Of a stretch of 64,000 nucleotides of DNA, positions 32,928 through 45,323 are shown piece after piece (the first letter of the stretch is position 1; each line of letters begins with the position of its first letter). A program made the position numbers and the translations under genes. The notes beneath the pieces were generated by a model. That model saw only the letters and a list, made by a program, of their open reading frames with translations. It was not told the DNA's origin and did no database searches. The DNA is taken from assembly GCA_028023455.1 (NCBI GenBank), contig JAQFVV010000013.1, positions 13,466,258-13,530,257 on the forward strand, given 5' to 3'. This DNA is from Epiperipatus broadwayi (lineage: Eukaryota > Onychophora > Udeonychophora > Euonychophora > Peripatidae).

Positions 32928-33159
32928 AGGATTCTGTGAGTTTTTTTATCTATGATTGCTTCCAGGATACTTGATATAACAGTCAACATCAGGTTGACCA
33001 TATCTCAAAGGCAATGTCATCTCCAAGACATTATTGATCTGAAATATCTTATCAGAGAAATCAATGATACAATTGTTCAAGTATAGGAAGTCTGCCTCAA
33101 GAATGACATCATGGATTAAGCCACATTTTCATTTCAACCAAGATTTGCCTTTGTGCTAG

Positions 33160-33470
33160 TTTTGCTTTTTTACTGTTAGCCATAGTAACCTTAATAGATT
33201 TCAGTTGTAAGGTTTTGATATGAGGATTATTAATCAAATTTTTTCTGATAAAATTTGTCTGATATGACTGAAATCTAAGTTATCAGAATCTAACAATGCT
33301 TTAACCAGATAACCCTCAAACAAAACCTCTATCATGGAGACACTTTGCAAAGTAAAGTTAGGTGCTTTATCTTTCCACAAACACATCATATTAGTGATTT
33401 CTTGATTAGGGATATGGTTTATGTTCCTCTTTGCATTTTTGGTTTCTTGAGGTAAGGAACCTAGCCTCAA
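33160..33470 (-). pseudogene. Retropepsin-type protease relic
   Basis: The minus-strand frame 33470-33234 contains MIEVLFEGYLVKALLDSDNL. ALLDSDN lies where an active protease has D-T/S-G, so the glycine is replaced. The gene continues in broken frames towards the RT fragment. It corresponds to ALIDTGIQ in the plus-strand element at 6.2 kb and to ALLDSGNQ in the element at 59.1 kb. Confidence 0.65.
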
Positions 33471-33559
33471 GTACCTTTCTAGTTTGGTTTCTGTTGAGTC
33501 TTTGGTGTATAACTACTACACCCTGATTTCAGGGACTTTCTCTAGATTATTAGGGAGAC

Positions 33560-35612
33560 TCATTCCTGTTTCGCCATTATTAGATTGGGTTTTTTTGGGT
33601 GAGCAGATATATGATTTCCCTTTCCAGTGGTTAGGATCATTATTGTTCTTCTTCCAGTAAAATATGGCATTGACAGTTGCTTCCTCTTTTCAGGTACTCT
33701 AGTAGATATGTTCATGTCTATACTAGTTAATAATTCTACTACCTGTTTGATATTCTTAGCACTTGTGCACAAAAGTGACTGCTCTATCTTTAATGGTAAA
33801 TTCCTTTTAATGATCCCAATAATCTCACTTTCACTGAGGTGGTAGGTATTTAGGGTATGTAATTTCATGACCTGGCATTTAAAGGATTTAGTCAGTGTCT
33901 CTCTGGGTACTGACCTTTACTTCTCCCGAAACAGCTGGTATAGTATGGCTACTTGCCTATCCCTATTCTAGAAGTTTCTGATTAGCAATGTATGATATTC
34001 ATCAAAAGAAATGATTTCACCACTTCAATGCATCTCCTGGAGGTCATTATAGGTAATTATGATCTTTTCACCCTCTGACAAGTTTCTATTCACTGAAAAA
34101 TAAAGATTGAGATTTCAGAGATGCTCTATCAGAGCTTCATTGGTAGCACCTTTAAATGCATTTAGCTTAAATTGATTAATCACCCTGATTTGTGCTATAA
34201 GACTGTGAATTTTGATCATCTCTAGGGCATTCATTTGTGGGTTCATTATGTGATTATCAGTGTCAGCTTGGTAAGCATTTGGGCATATCCCTTCCAAGTT
34301 GAAATTGTGGGTGCAATCTTCAGTCTCAGGTTTTATATGGGGTGGAAGAGTTGATTCTTCATAAGGGTTATTTATTTTCTGGGGATCTTTAAGGGCTATA
34401 TCCTGATGATTTTGACTATGATCCCACTTCTCCCTATTTTTTTGAGTCTGTGTCAATCTCAGATTGCTGCACTCCATCAGTTGGTGTTCTCAGACGTAAC
34501 TTGAACTCTATCTTTGAAAAACTTTGATTGATGGCTTCTTCTATCCTATCAACCTGATCTTATGTCTTTGTTGTGTTTTCTAGGAATTTTTCCAGAGCAG
34601 TCTTGTATATAATTGTGTCAGTGTCAATTGAAGTTAACTTGTTCCCAAGTTGATTTAGGTGATGGTTTAGCATTTCCACAGCTCCATTGCACATTTCTCT
34701 CTCTGCATTTTGTCTAGTAGAGAGGTAGTCCAATTTTGTATGGATGACCTGTACATCCTCTGAACTTCATTCTGGTGCCTTTTTGACTTTCATGCACTTC
34801 TTCCCTGAAAGTTTCATGGGATCGACACATCTCTTTGTATTTGGTGTTTTCTGCTGTCCATAAATTCTGTGATTCACTTTTGACATTGTATATTCCTTTC
34901 ATCCATTTCTTTACTTATCCCTTCCATTCCTTGCTTATTTCTGTATTAAATTTTTGTTCATTTCTAGTTTTAGAGATAATCATTTCATATTTTCAGATAG
35001 TTTATTATAAACATGCTTAATTTCTGTCTTCATTCATGTCTCCACTCTACCTATGTCTCCTTTCAAATTTTCTCTTAAACAATTCATACTCTATTTTATC
35101 TTATTGTGCATATTAATCTTCAAACTGTTTACATCAGCCTTCATGTCTCTTCAACCATTTATATCAACTTTCATACTGTTCATCTTTACATTCATGATCA
35201 GCACAAATATTTGTAGTATGTGCTTCATCATCATCATTTCTCTCATAACCTGCACTACTTTGACTATAGGTGCTTGAGTTCTTTCCTTGGTAGTGGTCAC
35301 TGGTCTCTCTTCCCACTCCTGTATAGTGTGTTCAGTTACACTCATAGACCCCCCAGGTAACTGTCTATACAAAGACTCTTTCTCATTACTGGTAGAATCA
35401 TCTACCATTTCATTGTCACAAGCACTCTGTGGTTCCTCAACACATTCTATTTTCATATTTAATAAGTGTTTGCTACTTCTAAATAAGACAAAAAAACTTT
35501 TATTAGCTAAATATAAAATTATTTCTTTCTTTAAGACTACTGATAGTTGTACATCATAGGATATCTTGCTATCCCTTGCCATTCTGTGTTGATATTTCAT
35601 TAGTTTTAGCAT
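33560..35612 (-). pseudogene. Gypsy gag relic with coiled-coil N-terminal region
   Basis: Minus strand. 35612-35151 and the disrupted stretch to about 34480 read charged, coiled-coil-type sequence (KQ-, ER- and ND-rich). 34477-34115 ends in VINQFKLNAFKGATNEALIE, matching FKGEFNENPMEYLNTLE of the 5.3-kb gag relic in position and style. 33868-33560 is the capsid C-terminal part (LSESEIIGIIKRNLPLKIEQ) followed by a basic KKxxQ-type segment, where no intact CCHC knuckle is seen. Multiple stops and frame changes occur. Confidence 0.65.
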
Positions 35613-35927
35613 TTGATGCTTTTGTTTCTGTGTATGTGATTTTAATTTTTTTATTATCCTGTCCCTGACTCACTTATCTTAATCAATTTTTTTGACTATC
35701 TGTTTAGTTATGGTCTCAGTTTATCAATTTATACTCATCAGTTAACTTGTATCTAATGTTTTATCTGAAGTTAATCTTTTGTGGTTGGGGTGTGCCAATT
35801 GGTTGTCACACTAGTAAACTAATAGGTTCTATACTGTAAAATTTTAGAGAAGTTATATAACCAAAAAAATATTTTTTTTGTTCGCCAGTCCATTGGTTGG
35901 ACCTCACTAAAAACTATTGTTTATGGG

Positions 35928-35995
35928 TGCCAAAATGTAATGCTCAAGATCCATTATTTTGAACCCCAAAGTTGGCTGCACCAAATTGTAATGGA
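35928..35995 (-). other. Primer-binding site and duplicated LTR junction
   Basis: On the minus strand the LTR end TTACA is followed, after ATT, by TGGTGCAGCCAACTTTGGGG (35983-35964). Its complement ends in GCACCA like a tRNA 3' end. About 50 bases further in, TTACATTTTGGCACCCA (around 35939-35923) repeats the pattern of an LTR end plus a primer-binding-like TGGCACCC. The first is the working site by position; the second looks like a degenerate duplicate. Confidence 0.6.
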
Positions 35996-37230
35996 TCAGA
36001 CTTCACACTACCAAAAAGGAGCTCATCTCACTACAGTCAGGACTATGGTCTTCTGGCAGAATGCAGAGAATGATTCAATGAAGTACCTAACCAATGATTT
36101 GTGTCTCTCAATGAGCTAGCTTTAATTTACAATTATATTCAGACAAAATTTAGGCTGTATCATCCAGATCTCACCCCTCTTTTAGGTTCTATTACACCTC
36201 AGAATTCAAACCTAGGGAGAAATTTGCTTTTGACTCTCTTCAGTAATGAATTTTACTTAGGATGACAATTATGTAACCTCTATATATATTCATAATGGCT
36301 TCTATTCAATTAACCCCACTATTAAATCATCATATACATATTGAAAATGTGCATGAATATATACATACATATGTAACCAAATAAGTTTATGGATAGTGTA
36401 TGAATGGTTTTTTGATAAACTAGAGACCAAATGAAATTTTTTTTAAAACTCAAAATAACTTTTATTAACAGGTGAAATTCAAAATCTTTTAACAATAATA
36501 ATAATAAAAAAATACAATTCTGCATTTTGAGCATGCAATTCTACTATATCTCATTTAAATGTACTTAATGTTCCAACCCTTCCCATAGTAAAATTGCATA
36601 ACTTAACATTCAATATTTACAAAGCAAATTAAATGAGATAAAGCAAAGAGAAAAATCATTATTAAATTAAGCATGAAGTTAGATAACTAATTTATTAAAT
36701 TATGTGAGTATATACATATAATGTAATAGCCTTGTTATCCAGTTTCAGTTGCAAATGATTGATATTTCAACTTCTTGGGTCTCCTATCTAAGTGATTGAT
36801 AGCAAAGAATTCATAAGGAGGTTAGTCATTCAGACAGAATAAAAACAAATATAACAATTGTTAATCAATAATAATTAAACATGCAACTCTGTCTTGTAAA
36901 AAGTGTCTACAATTAATATGGAATAGTGTATAAACTCTTACCATATTACATGACAGCAATGGTCTGATCTCAAGTCACTATGAGGGAAGCTGGCATAGAT
37001 TTTATTTACATAAAAAATAGTTTTTGTTCAACTTAGCAACCTCCCCCCCCCTTTCTGAATAATATTACTTTAAGCATCATTGACTATTTCTGAACTAGAT
37101 ATATTAAAATTTCCTAGTGCAAAAAAGAACAAAAATAATAGTTTTCAAACAAAAAAAATCTAACATAAAATAAAAATAAAAGAAAGCTCATATGTCCTTC
37201 AATAATCTAAATTAAAGTTGGTGAGTGTGG
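35987..37230 (-). repeat. 5' LTR
   Basis: Aligns with the 31284-32530 repeat in the same orientation, with similar length. Its outer edge is set only by where similarity to the other copy stops (about 37230); because the other copy may be truncated, the true LTR may extend further right. Confidence 0.8.
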
Positions 37231-39879
37231 TGATGATGTGTCTTATGGATATAGTTTATTACTTAATTTTATCATACTGTAATGACTCTTTCCTTGACTA
37301 CTTAAACCTTTCAGCAATGCATTTTGAATGATGTGGTCTTTAGCCTTACAGCTGTTTTTTTCTAAATCCATTTTGAAATTACAAGTGCAATGTTTGATGT
37401 TTTTTTGGGCATTGAATATATCAGCAAATTAAGTAATCATCACACTTCTCTAGCTAGAATAGCACTTTGATCCTATGGTGATTCATTTAGCAGGAATGCA
37501 TTTAATAACTTATATATATATAAATTAATTTCTTTCAGCTGGTTATTGAGATTTAGCAAATAAAGCAAAGAATACTTTTATCTCATGACTGACACACACA
37601 CATATATATATATACATCAACAATGTGTTATTTCTTTTTTTTGTTTCAAATAATATTGCAGTCTTATTTTTGACTATCAATTTAAAATAAATTAATTTGA
37701 TTTTTTTATAAATTACTAGAAATAAGTAATCCTTTCTATTTCAGAATTTTATTACAAGTTCATCTTAATTTTTTATGAAGCAAAAATTATATGATTCAAA
37801 TTAAATCGAATAAATCATCCATTTTTTTGCTCTCTCTTGTTATATTAATAGAGCGTTGTTATCATAACTTTTGATGAATAATGAAGGAAAAAAGGAAGAT
37901 TGTTTATTTTTATACTACTATTAACTTCCATTGTCTAGTGTACAGTTCATTGATTTTCTTCTTTTTTTTAAATGCAGGATGTCAATTATTACATATATCT
38001 CCTAGTCATACACAAAACTAAAATTACGTAGTAAGATTCTATCATAAAATTACATAACGAAATTTCATTCATTCTTTTCTCTTATTATTATTATTGTTTT
38101 TAAACGCTTGGTTATTGATGTATTGGCTTGACATCAAGTCATTGCTATGCTTAGTGAGTTAAAGTCATAAGTCATGACATTTTATACATTGGTAAAATCT
38201 TATTGTTAGTCTAAGTTTACATATATATATATATATAAGATTTCACCAAATGTTTTTTTTGTGTGTTTCTTTATAATTAAAAACTAGTTCATTGTGACAT
38301 TATCTAATGTTTAAATAAACTAAACTCTTGTTGCGTTTGTGCATATATGTGCATAGTTATATTATAAGACATTTAATAATGTCTATTTAAACATTTATTG
38401 CCTAGCTTATGTTCAAATGGTTTTAATTTGTTGCTGTGGATATTTGCAGGCTAATCTAGATAGGATTGTGGGTCATCCTTACACTGTTTATTAAACATTA
38501 CTTATATTACATTTTTTATATTTAAAAAGTATTTGCAACACTGGTTATCCTATACTTTAAAACTATTTTTATCAATTATTTTGTTGTTATTGTTTTTGTA
38601 TTAACATTTGTAAATTTATTGTGCTGTATGTTTATGCATAATTCATCACACATCTTTTCTTAATTCATGTTATTTATCTTTTGTATTTTTATGTATTATA
38701 TAATTAAATAAATAAAAATTATTAGTACTAGTATTAGTGTCTTCTTTAAATCTGATAATTAACTTTCTTTAATCACATAGCTTCAATACACTGTTCAGTA
38801 AAACTTTTAAATTTCCAACATAATGTTCCTAGAAATATTTAAGAAATGGACTGGCTGCAAGGGTTTAAGATAGTATTGTATGAATATAATTAGATAAAAT
38901 ATGAATTACAAATTAAAGATTTGATTACAATTGAACAATTACAGTACCTCCAACTCTCTCTCAGAAGGTCTTGCATTTTGCTAATACCTCACAGATTTCT
39001 ACTTTATAAAAAATATTTATAGTGATTAATTTTATTTTATTGTTAATTATAGCTTACTACCAAGCAATTACTAACTGAAAAATGTGAAAAAAAAAGTTTT
39101 GTTAATGGAATGGATTTGTTTTATCAAATAAAAAAAAAATGTATGGATTAGAGCTGGGTCATTATTACATAACAAGAATTTTCAAGTTGGTCAGAATTTT
39201 TTTATGTAGTTTCTTTTAGGAAAATTAGTCACCAAGTTGCAACCATGTCAGATTTCATACATATTGGCAAGGTCCTTTCTTTCATATGTATCAACAAAAA
39301 ATTGTAAACCAAATAAATAAGAAAACAATGACAAATAAAATTAGCATCTTTGATATTTAATTATTTGCTTTTAAATACTCTTTGTAAACATGTCAAATGC
39401 ATAAATGTATAAATATGACCCATTCACAACAAATAAGTTCAAATATATTAATTACTAAGATAATTCACAAATTAGAACCCAAAGGATTTTTAAAATAAAC
39501 TTGTAAATAATGCCCACTTTTTGTTATACTAATGATAATTAATCCATTTTGTCAGTTCAGTTTGCTATATAGTAAAATTCAAACACTGGTATTTAAAAAC
39601 CTGAAACTTTTTATTAGTGGTGATTTTTGTTTTTATATTAATAACATCAATTTCAAATATTAATTTAGATGAAATTCTAATGATTTTAATGATCACATAC
39701 ATAATAATGCTTATAAAATATATATTGCTTAGAATTACCTTAGTAGTGCATTCAGAATTGTTTTCTCCATAAACAGGTTTATATTCTTACCTAACATATT
39801 TGATAAACCACAAAATTATTTATTTGCTCATTAAAACCATTAGACTATATATATATAAAACAAAATTGCAATATTACTT
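37231..39879. other. AT-rich intergenic DNA
   Basis: No gene or repeat boundary was recognised over about 2.6 kb. Microsatellites: TA-rich at about 37511-37521, CA/TA at 37590-37612 and TA at 38220-38236. Confidence 0.5.
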
Positions 39880-40436
39880 TCAAAAATCAAATTTTATTTA
39901 CACTTTAAGGTCAATACCAAAGAGGTACATAAGAATACAAATCTAAGTTGAGCACAATGCATATAACTTGTCCAAAAATTATAACAACTAAGTAAACAAA
40001 GTCAACAAAATACCAAATACCAATTTAGAATGAATACAATGCATGTAAATGGTACAAAAACCAAAATTATTAAAAATACAGGATAAACCTTAAATAACAC
40101 TATAATCCACCAATGCATTTCAAATAAATAGCTCTAAAAGTACATACATAAGATTACTTCTAATATACAATTTTAAGATAATCACAAATAGAATTTGCAA
40201 TATATCAATAGACCAATTGTCTCAAATACAAAGAGATAAGCAAATTACAGCAATCAATAACAGATAATACTAGTGAATCAATTTATCATAAGCATATACA
40301 ATATAAATAAGATCAACCCCAAGTTTATAGGGCCAGACAAAGCAGCAATAGGCAACAAGAATTGAACTATAGCCTCAACTGGTCCCAAGTCTGCTCTACC
40401 AACACCAGTTGACAGGTTCACTTGTCTCCTCTTCTT

Positions 40437-41340
40437 TTAACAATGAGTAACTTTAAAAAACAGTTCATCAATAGGGCGGTCCAATCCTCTGTCAAGCACA
40501 ATTCTGCATCTTACTGACCAGATCACAAAGTTTATGAATGTGGGAAGCCTAATCATACCAAACAGTCCCTTTTGAAATGCAGACATAAGCCAAATGCTGA
40601 ATGGGTCAGGGTCTGAAGTTTTCCACAAAACGAGGTTCTGGAGGTAGGTCCATGAGTCACATTGAGTAAGTATATGAACCATAGACTTCTCCTGTTTCAT
40701 ACATAGGGGGAAGATGGGGTCAATTTTATAACCCTTTGGTAACAAAGAAAACTCCAGTAGGAAGGGCCCTGAGGTTGACCTTCAATAAAAAATCTACAAA
40801 CTTGGTTTCCAGCTTAAGGAATTTGGTCAACCTCATAAAACGTGAAATTCTGACCGGAAGTAAATTATCAGATTTGGTTTTCCCATTAAAAATCAATTGA
40901 TAAGTCTCCCATAGAACAATTTAGTTTGAAACAGGGAACAAGAAGTCATGATGATCTTAACTACCATTGTCATCTGCTGCTGCAATCACAAGTTTCTTCA
41001 TTTAGAAGGGGGCCAATTTGTGGGTTCCACCTTTTCTAATGTAAGTGGACATTCCAATCCAAGTTGTGCTTGAAAATATTGAACAGCATGTTATGCATGC
41101 TTTGAATCTGAAATATTTTAACTGAGTAAAGGCAAAGTCTGTTAAGAAATTTAGGTTTTTGTAACAAGTTGAGACTAATGGCAGGAGCCCTTCCCCTCCA
41201 GCATAACTTTCTGTGTAGAGACTCCACCTTTTTAATGAGGACATTTGTTTGGGAAAAGCTGACCAGATAGTGTATTATTTTGGGTAACACTACCATGTTC
41301 AAGAGATCAATCTTCCCCAACAAAAAAGGTATATCTTAGA
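40437..41340 (-). pseudogene. LINE ORF2 C-terminal region
   Basis: Minus-strand frames 41323-41036 (LLNMVVLPKIIHYLVSFSQT) and 40745-40437 carry the part after the RT. It ends in PLCMKQEKSMVHILTQC, resembling the C...H..C zinc-knuckle motif of L1- and Tx1-type ORF2 proteins that contributes to RNA binding. A frame break and a disrupted stretch lie between the two. Confidence 0.65.
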
Positions 41341-41559
41341 TAGCAAAATAATCATGCATTCTATTCTGGAGAGCAATGGAATTTTCCAAATCACTCCTCA
41401 TAACAGATGGGGGAAGGCAAGCTGGAATCCAAGAAATTTCTGAATGGGGCTTTAAACCTACCCAAAATTTGTTTACATATCATGATGTACCAAATTGCCA
41501 ATTGCCTTCCATTAACTGTCAGACAAATTCACAGGTGAATTGATCCAAAAGTTTCTCGA

Positions 41560-42364
41560 GCCTTGCAAACTCATCCTGGGATGAGAGAAACACCACCACC
41601 TCATCTATGTAGGAGATATGATATATGCTCTTTCTTAGCAAAAAGATGGCTATCCCAGGGAAATATAGCCTTGATGTGCAACAGTAATGGGTTTATGTAG
41701 GCTGTAAAGAGGAGTGCACTTAATGGTGAGCCCTGTGGGATGGAAACACAGGGCCGAAATCCTGGAGCAATGTGACCATCCAATGAAAGAAATACTTCTT
41801 TATTTTGAAGAAGTTTCACAATTATTTGCAGGTATGCTGAAGGCACTTCTAGAGACTTCCCAGTACACTAAGAAGCACATTGATCCTGAAACAGTCAAAG
41901 GCTCTAGAAAAATTAAGTTAAACTGCAACCAGCCAGGACATTCTTTTCATGTAAACATGCTCAACAAGAAGGCAAAATCAACAGACAGCATCAGCAGTCA
42001 AGCTTCCCCTCTTGGCAAATTGATAAGCCAATAGTTGTCCAATGATGTTCTAATGGATGTCCTCTTTTTGAGGCCTTTGACAGTCTTAGTGAGTAATAGG
42101 ACCATAACAATTGGTTGGAGATTTTCCAGATTGTGTGAGCCCTCCCATTTTTTATAAGAGGGACCATTGAGATCAAACAGATAAAATCCACCATTCTCTT
42201 AACAATTGAGATAGTGAGGAATGCAAATGTAAAAAGAAAAACTTAGGAATCCCGTGCAGGCCAGGATATGTCCTGGGAAAGGATTTAAATTTTAACAGGA
42301 TTCTAGCCCAGAAATCTTGTGAGGAACATAATTCTCCATAAGTTTTTTTTTTGGAATTAGACAA
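41560..42364 (-). pseudogene. LINE reverse transcriptase relic
   Basis: The minus strand reads PSAYLQIIVKLLQNKEVFLS and SIPQGSPLSALLFTAYINPL (RT motif B) at 41846-41601. SYIDEVVVFLSS follows near 41600, where the second aspartate of the YxDD catalytic box is glutamate. The N-terminal part at 42364-41991 (including VPLIKNGRAHTIWKISN) is broken. The changed catalytic residue and the stops make it inactive. Confidence 0.7.
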
Positions 42365-43390
42365 ACCTAGTGGTTAAAATTTGTTGGAGTAAAATTCCCA
42401 AATCCTGGCCAACATGGAAGAACCAGAGTAGTGATTGCCCTGCATCTCAATTGACCTAGGGGCCTTAGACCTTTTGCCAGATCCAAGGACCCATCTAAGA
42501 TAGCCCCTGGTCCAGCAGTGTTGGTGGTATAGATACTGATGAACCCCCTTAATCGAGAGGTACTCCACAATTTCCCTCTGCATAAGCTTATACTTTGATT
42601 TTAACACAAGGATATTAAAAGTATATTTTGGGCTTCATAGGGTAGATTTTGGAGTTCTTTGATAATAGAGTCCAGCTTGATATGCATCCAAATTGGACTC
42701 TTAGTCTTAACAGTACAATGGTTGATTAAATCACTCACAAAGATTTTCCAGATCATGTGAGCCCTCTCATTTTTTATAAGATGGACATTGAAATTGGACA
42801 GATGCCATGAATCTCTCAGCTGTCATCAGCCAGAAAATCCACCATTCTCTTAACAATTGGGATGGTGAAGGAATACAAATGTAAAAAGAGAAACTTAGGA
42901 ATGCCATGCAGGCCAGAATTTGTCCTTTCAGGAAAGGACTTAAATTTTAACAGGATTCTAGCCTCAGAGATCTAGTGAGGAGTAAAATTTTCCATAATAC
43001 ATTTTTTCTGACCTAGTGGTTGAAATTTGTTGGAGTAAAATTCCTGAATCCTGGCCAACATAGAAAAACCAGACTAGTGATTGTCCTGCATTTCAATCAA
43101 CCTGGGAGCCTTAGACCTTTTTCCAGATCCAAGGACCCCATCTAAGATAGACCCTGGTTCAGCAGTGTTGTTAGTGTAGATACTGATGGGCCCTCTTAAT
43201 TGAGAGGTACTCAGCAATGGTCCTCTGCATGATCTTATACTTTGACTGTAATGCAAGGATATTAAGTACATTCTGAGCTTCATAGGGTAGATTTTGGAGT
43301 TTTTTTTTTTGGATAATAGAATCAAGCTCAATAAGCATCCAAATTGGACCCTTAATCTTAACAATACAATGGTTGATTCAATCACTCAGG
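42121..43390 (-). repeat. Tandem duplication inside the LINE (about 620-645-bp unit)
   Basis: Two successive copies of the linker/RT N-terminal region: unit 1 about 42121-42742 and unit 2 about 42743-43390. Shared landmarks include ATTTTCCAGAT at 42121 and 42743, AAATTTGTTGGAGTAAAATT at about 42377 and 43023, and GGTAGATTTTGGAGTT. Unit 2 carries an extra block around ATGAATCTCTCAGCTGTCAT. An active LINE would not have this arrangement, so it arose during or after insertion. Confidence 0.85.
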
Positions 43391-43413
43391 AAATTAATGA
43401 AAACATTCCAGGC

Positions 43414-44218
43414 TTATTCTGCAGGGATGGATAGTAACTTGAATTGATTGAACACAATATAGGCCTCTGAAATGAGTTGAATTGTAATGTTAGACCTTGT
43501 CAGAATCCTTATAGGACATGGCATTTCAATCATGCTGACTAACTTCTTTTGGGTGAGTCTCACCTCCAATGCAAAGTGGTCACAGAAGGTTGTCAGCCAA
43601 TGATGGGCTTCAATTATTGAAGATATGGAGGGGGAAAAGTAGGCAAGGTCAATAAGAGATTTGGCTTTTTGGTATAAAGTAAAAAAGCATCTCCAGGAAA
43701 GAATCTTCTCCCACTTACCACAGGCTGATTTAGACATGGAATAAATTTGGATTGAAATAGTTTGTAAGTGTAATTGAAGTCCCTGATAATCAAAGTTGGG
43801 AAAGGACTTGTTCTAAGAATGAAGTTAATGGTATGAATCACTCTTATTACTATATCTGATCCCTTAGATAGGTACACATTCGCAAGATTAAGGGACAACC
43901 CATGAAACTGAATAATAGCAATCAAACAATTAGTCTATATGCAAAAATTTTGAATAAAGTAAAATTTATGTTAATGATGATCAGGACTGCTCCCAATGCT
44001 GTGGAAGAGAAGAAGTAATAAAAATTTCCAAGACTTTTAATCTGATTTATAATATGAGAATGACTGTAGATGCAGTTTTGTTTCACAAAGCCAAAGAATG
44101 TTCGCAGCCTGACAATGAAACCAATGTGACAAAGCATATGCTCTGTCATGAGAGTTAAAGCCCTGGTCATTAACTGAAATGACATCCAACATCTCAGATC
44201 ACTTCCTATTCCTGTCAT
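43414..44218 (-). pseudogene. LINE APE-type endonuclease relic
   Basis: Minus-strand frames 44218-43922, 43925-43614 and 43737-43414 give pieces of the endonuclease that nicks target DNA: WLCETKLHL-like near 44090 (the catalytic E-T region), then LNLANVYLSKGS, LIIRDFNYTY (canonical GDFN) and SLIDLAYFSPS ending in CDHFALEV, the conserved D-H. The glycine before DFN is replaced by arginine and several frame changes occur. Confidence 0.7.
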
Positions 44219-44690
44219 ACAGAAAACCCATCATCTTCAGGGCAATGACCACCAGTTTATATCCACTCCAGAGGAAACAGCTGATTCCAGATCTGATCAA
44301 CTTTAGCCTCAACAATCATAGAGGAGGAGTCAAACTCATCCACCAGAACATCATGTTTAGGACTGTCCACCTCTGGAGGGACAACAGGAACCAGTTCCCA
44401 ATCTAAAATAGAGTCAGACAGAAAAGGAGAGAAATACCTGGTCTTCTTTTCTTTAGTGTTGAAATACAGGCAGATGGATCACAAAGATCCACAAGATCCC
44501 TGATGACCAAGCCATATCCCTGGAAGTTAGTAGGAGAAAACTTTGACATTTTGGACCTATTTTTCCTTTTGTGTTGAGGAGGGACAATGCTCATCAACTT
44601 ACATGTGGACTTGAGCCAACTGATATTAGTATATACATAATAGCTTAAGAAGCTGATTCTGAGTGTTGTCAAGATAAACAATTGAACTAA
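44219..44690 (-). pseudogene. LINE 5' region
   Basis: Minus-strand open frame 44681-44403 and the adjoining sequence lead into the endonuclease. It is probably the end of ORF1 or the start of ORF2. No zinc-finger or coiled-coil motif was identified. Confidence 0.35.
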
Positions 44691-45312
44691 TTTTTACTTG
44701 TTATAAATTCAGTCAACTTTTTACAGAAAGAAAATGATCACTTCTATCTGTATGATGTAGATATTACACAGAAAGTTGTGATTAAAATAACCGGTTCATG
44801 TAATATCTTGGACATGCAGAAAGAATTGTTTTATTTCTGTAAAATGTTAATAAAAGTTATGATAACTAAAAATCAGTTCAATTGTTTATATTAACACTCC
44901 TTGGAATCTTTGTCTCTCTAGTTGTTATATATTGTAATTAATAGGCGAAGTCACGCTCTCACATTAACAATTCCAATATCAGAATAAGCTCATGCTATAT
45001 ACTGGCTAAATAGTAAATCACAAATTATTGATTATTATACTAACTTTCAATTATTCTGATTTATCAGCACCATGTAAATCACGTTATTTATCAAGTGTAT
45101 ACTCATAGTAAATTTCCTTACCCTTATTGCAATAGCTCTACTGTAAATACACCAGAACTTCAAATCAGGAAACAAATTTTGATTGTTATGTTGGTAATAA
45201 TAAAAGAATTCATGATGAAATTGTGTTATAAACCAACAAATCATCTGGCACTCTTAGATTTGCAGAAAACTCAAAGTAAATGAATAAGAATGAAAATGAG
45301 GACAACCATGTC
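44691..45312. other. AT-rich spacer
   Basis: Ordinary AT-rich sequence between the LINE and the retroposed segment. Overlapping short frames on both strands near 45047-45283 show no motif. Confidence 0.5.
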
Positions 45313-45323
45313 AATAATAACAA

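Larger units (their letters stand above)
31284..37230 (-). mobile_element. Gypsy-type LTR retrotransposon with internal pol deletion
   Basis: About 5.9 kb, minus strand. Two related long repeats of about 1.24 kb enclose coiled-coil gag, capsid, protease and the N-terminal third of reverse transcriptase. The rest of RT, RNase H and integrase are missing. The primer-binding site lies next to the right-hand (5') LTR. The repeats are clearly more diverged than those of the 18.7-21.5 kb element, so this insertion looks older. No target duplication was found: GTCTAT precedes 31284 and TGATGA follows 37230. Confidence 0.85.
39880..44690 (-). mobile_element. L1/Tx1-like LINE relic
   Basis: A minus-strand non-LTR retrotransposon with the order 5' region, APE-type endonuclease, reverse transcriptase, C-terminal zinc-knuckle region and 3' UTR. 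The body is less AT-rich than its surroundings. The 3' end is placed near 39880, where an inverted AATAAA signal (about 39893-39898) and a TA microsatellite occur. It is broken by many stops and frameshifts and by an internal tandem duplication. The clade is assigned from domain order and motif style. Confidence 0.75.

Noticed and set aside
35287-35559. 90-codon plus-strand open frame
   Set aside because: Antisense of the gag coiled-coil region of the minus-strand Gypsy element.
41714-42034. 106-codon plus-strand open frame
   Set aside because: Antisense of the LINE reverse transcriptase region, which has clear RT motifs on the minus strand.
44179-44406. 75-codon plus-strand open frame
   Set aside because: Antisense of the LINE endonuclease start.
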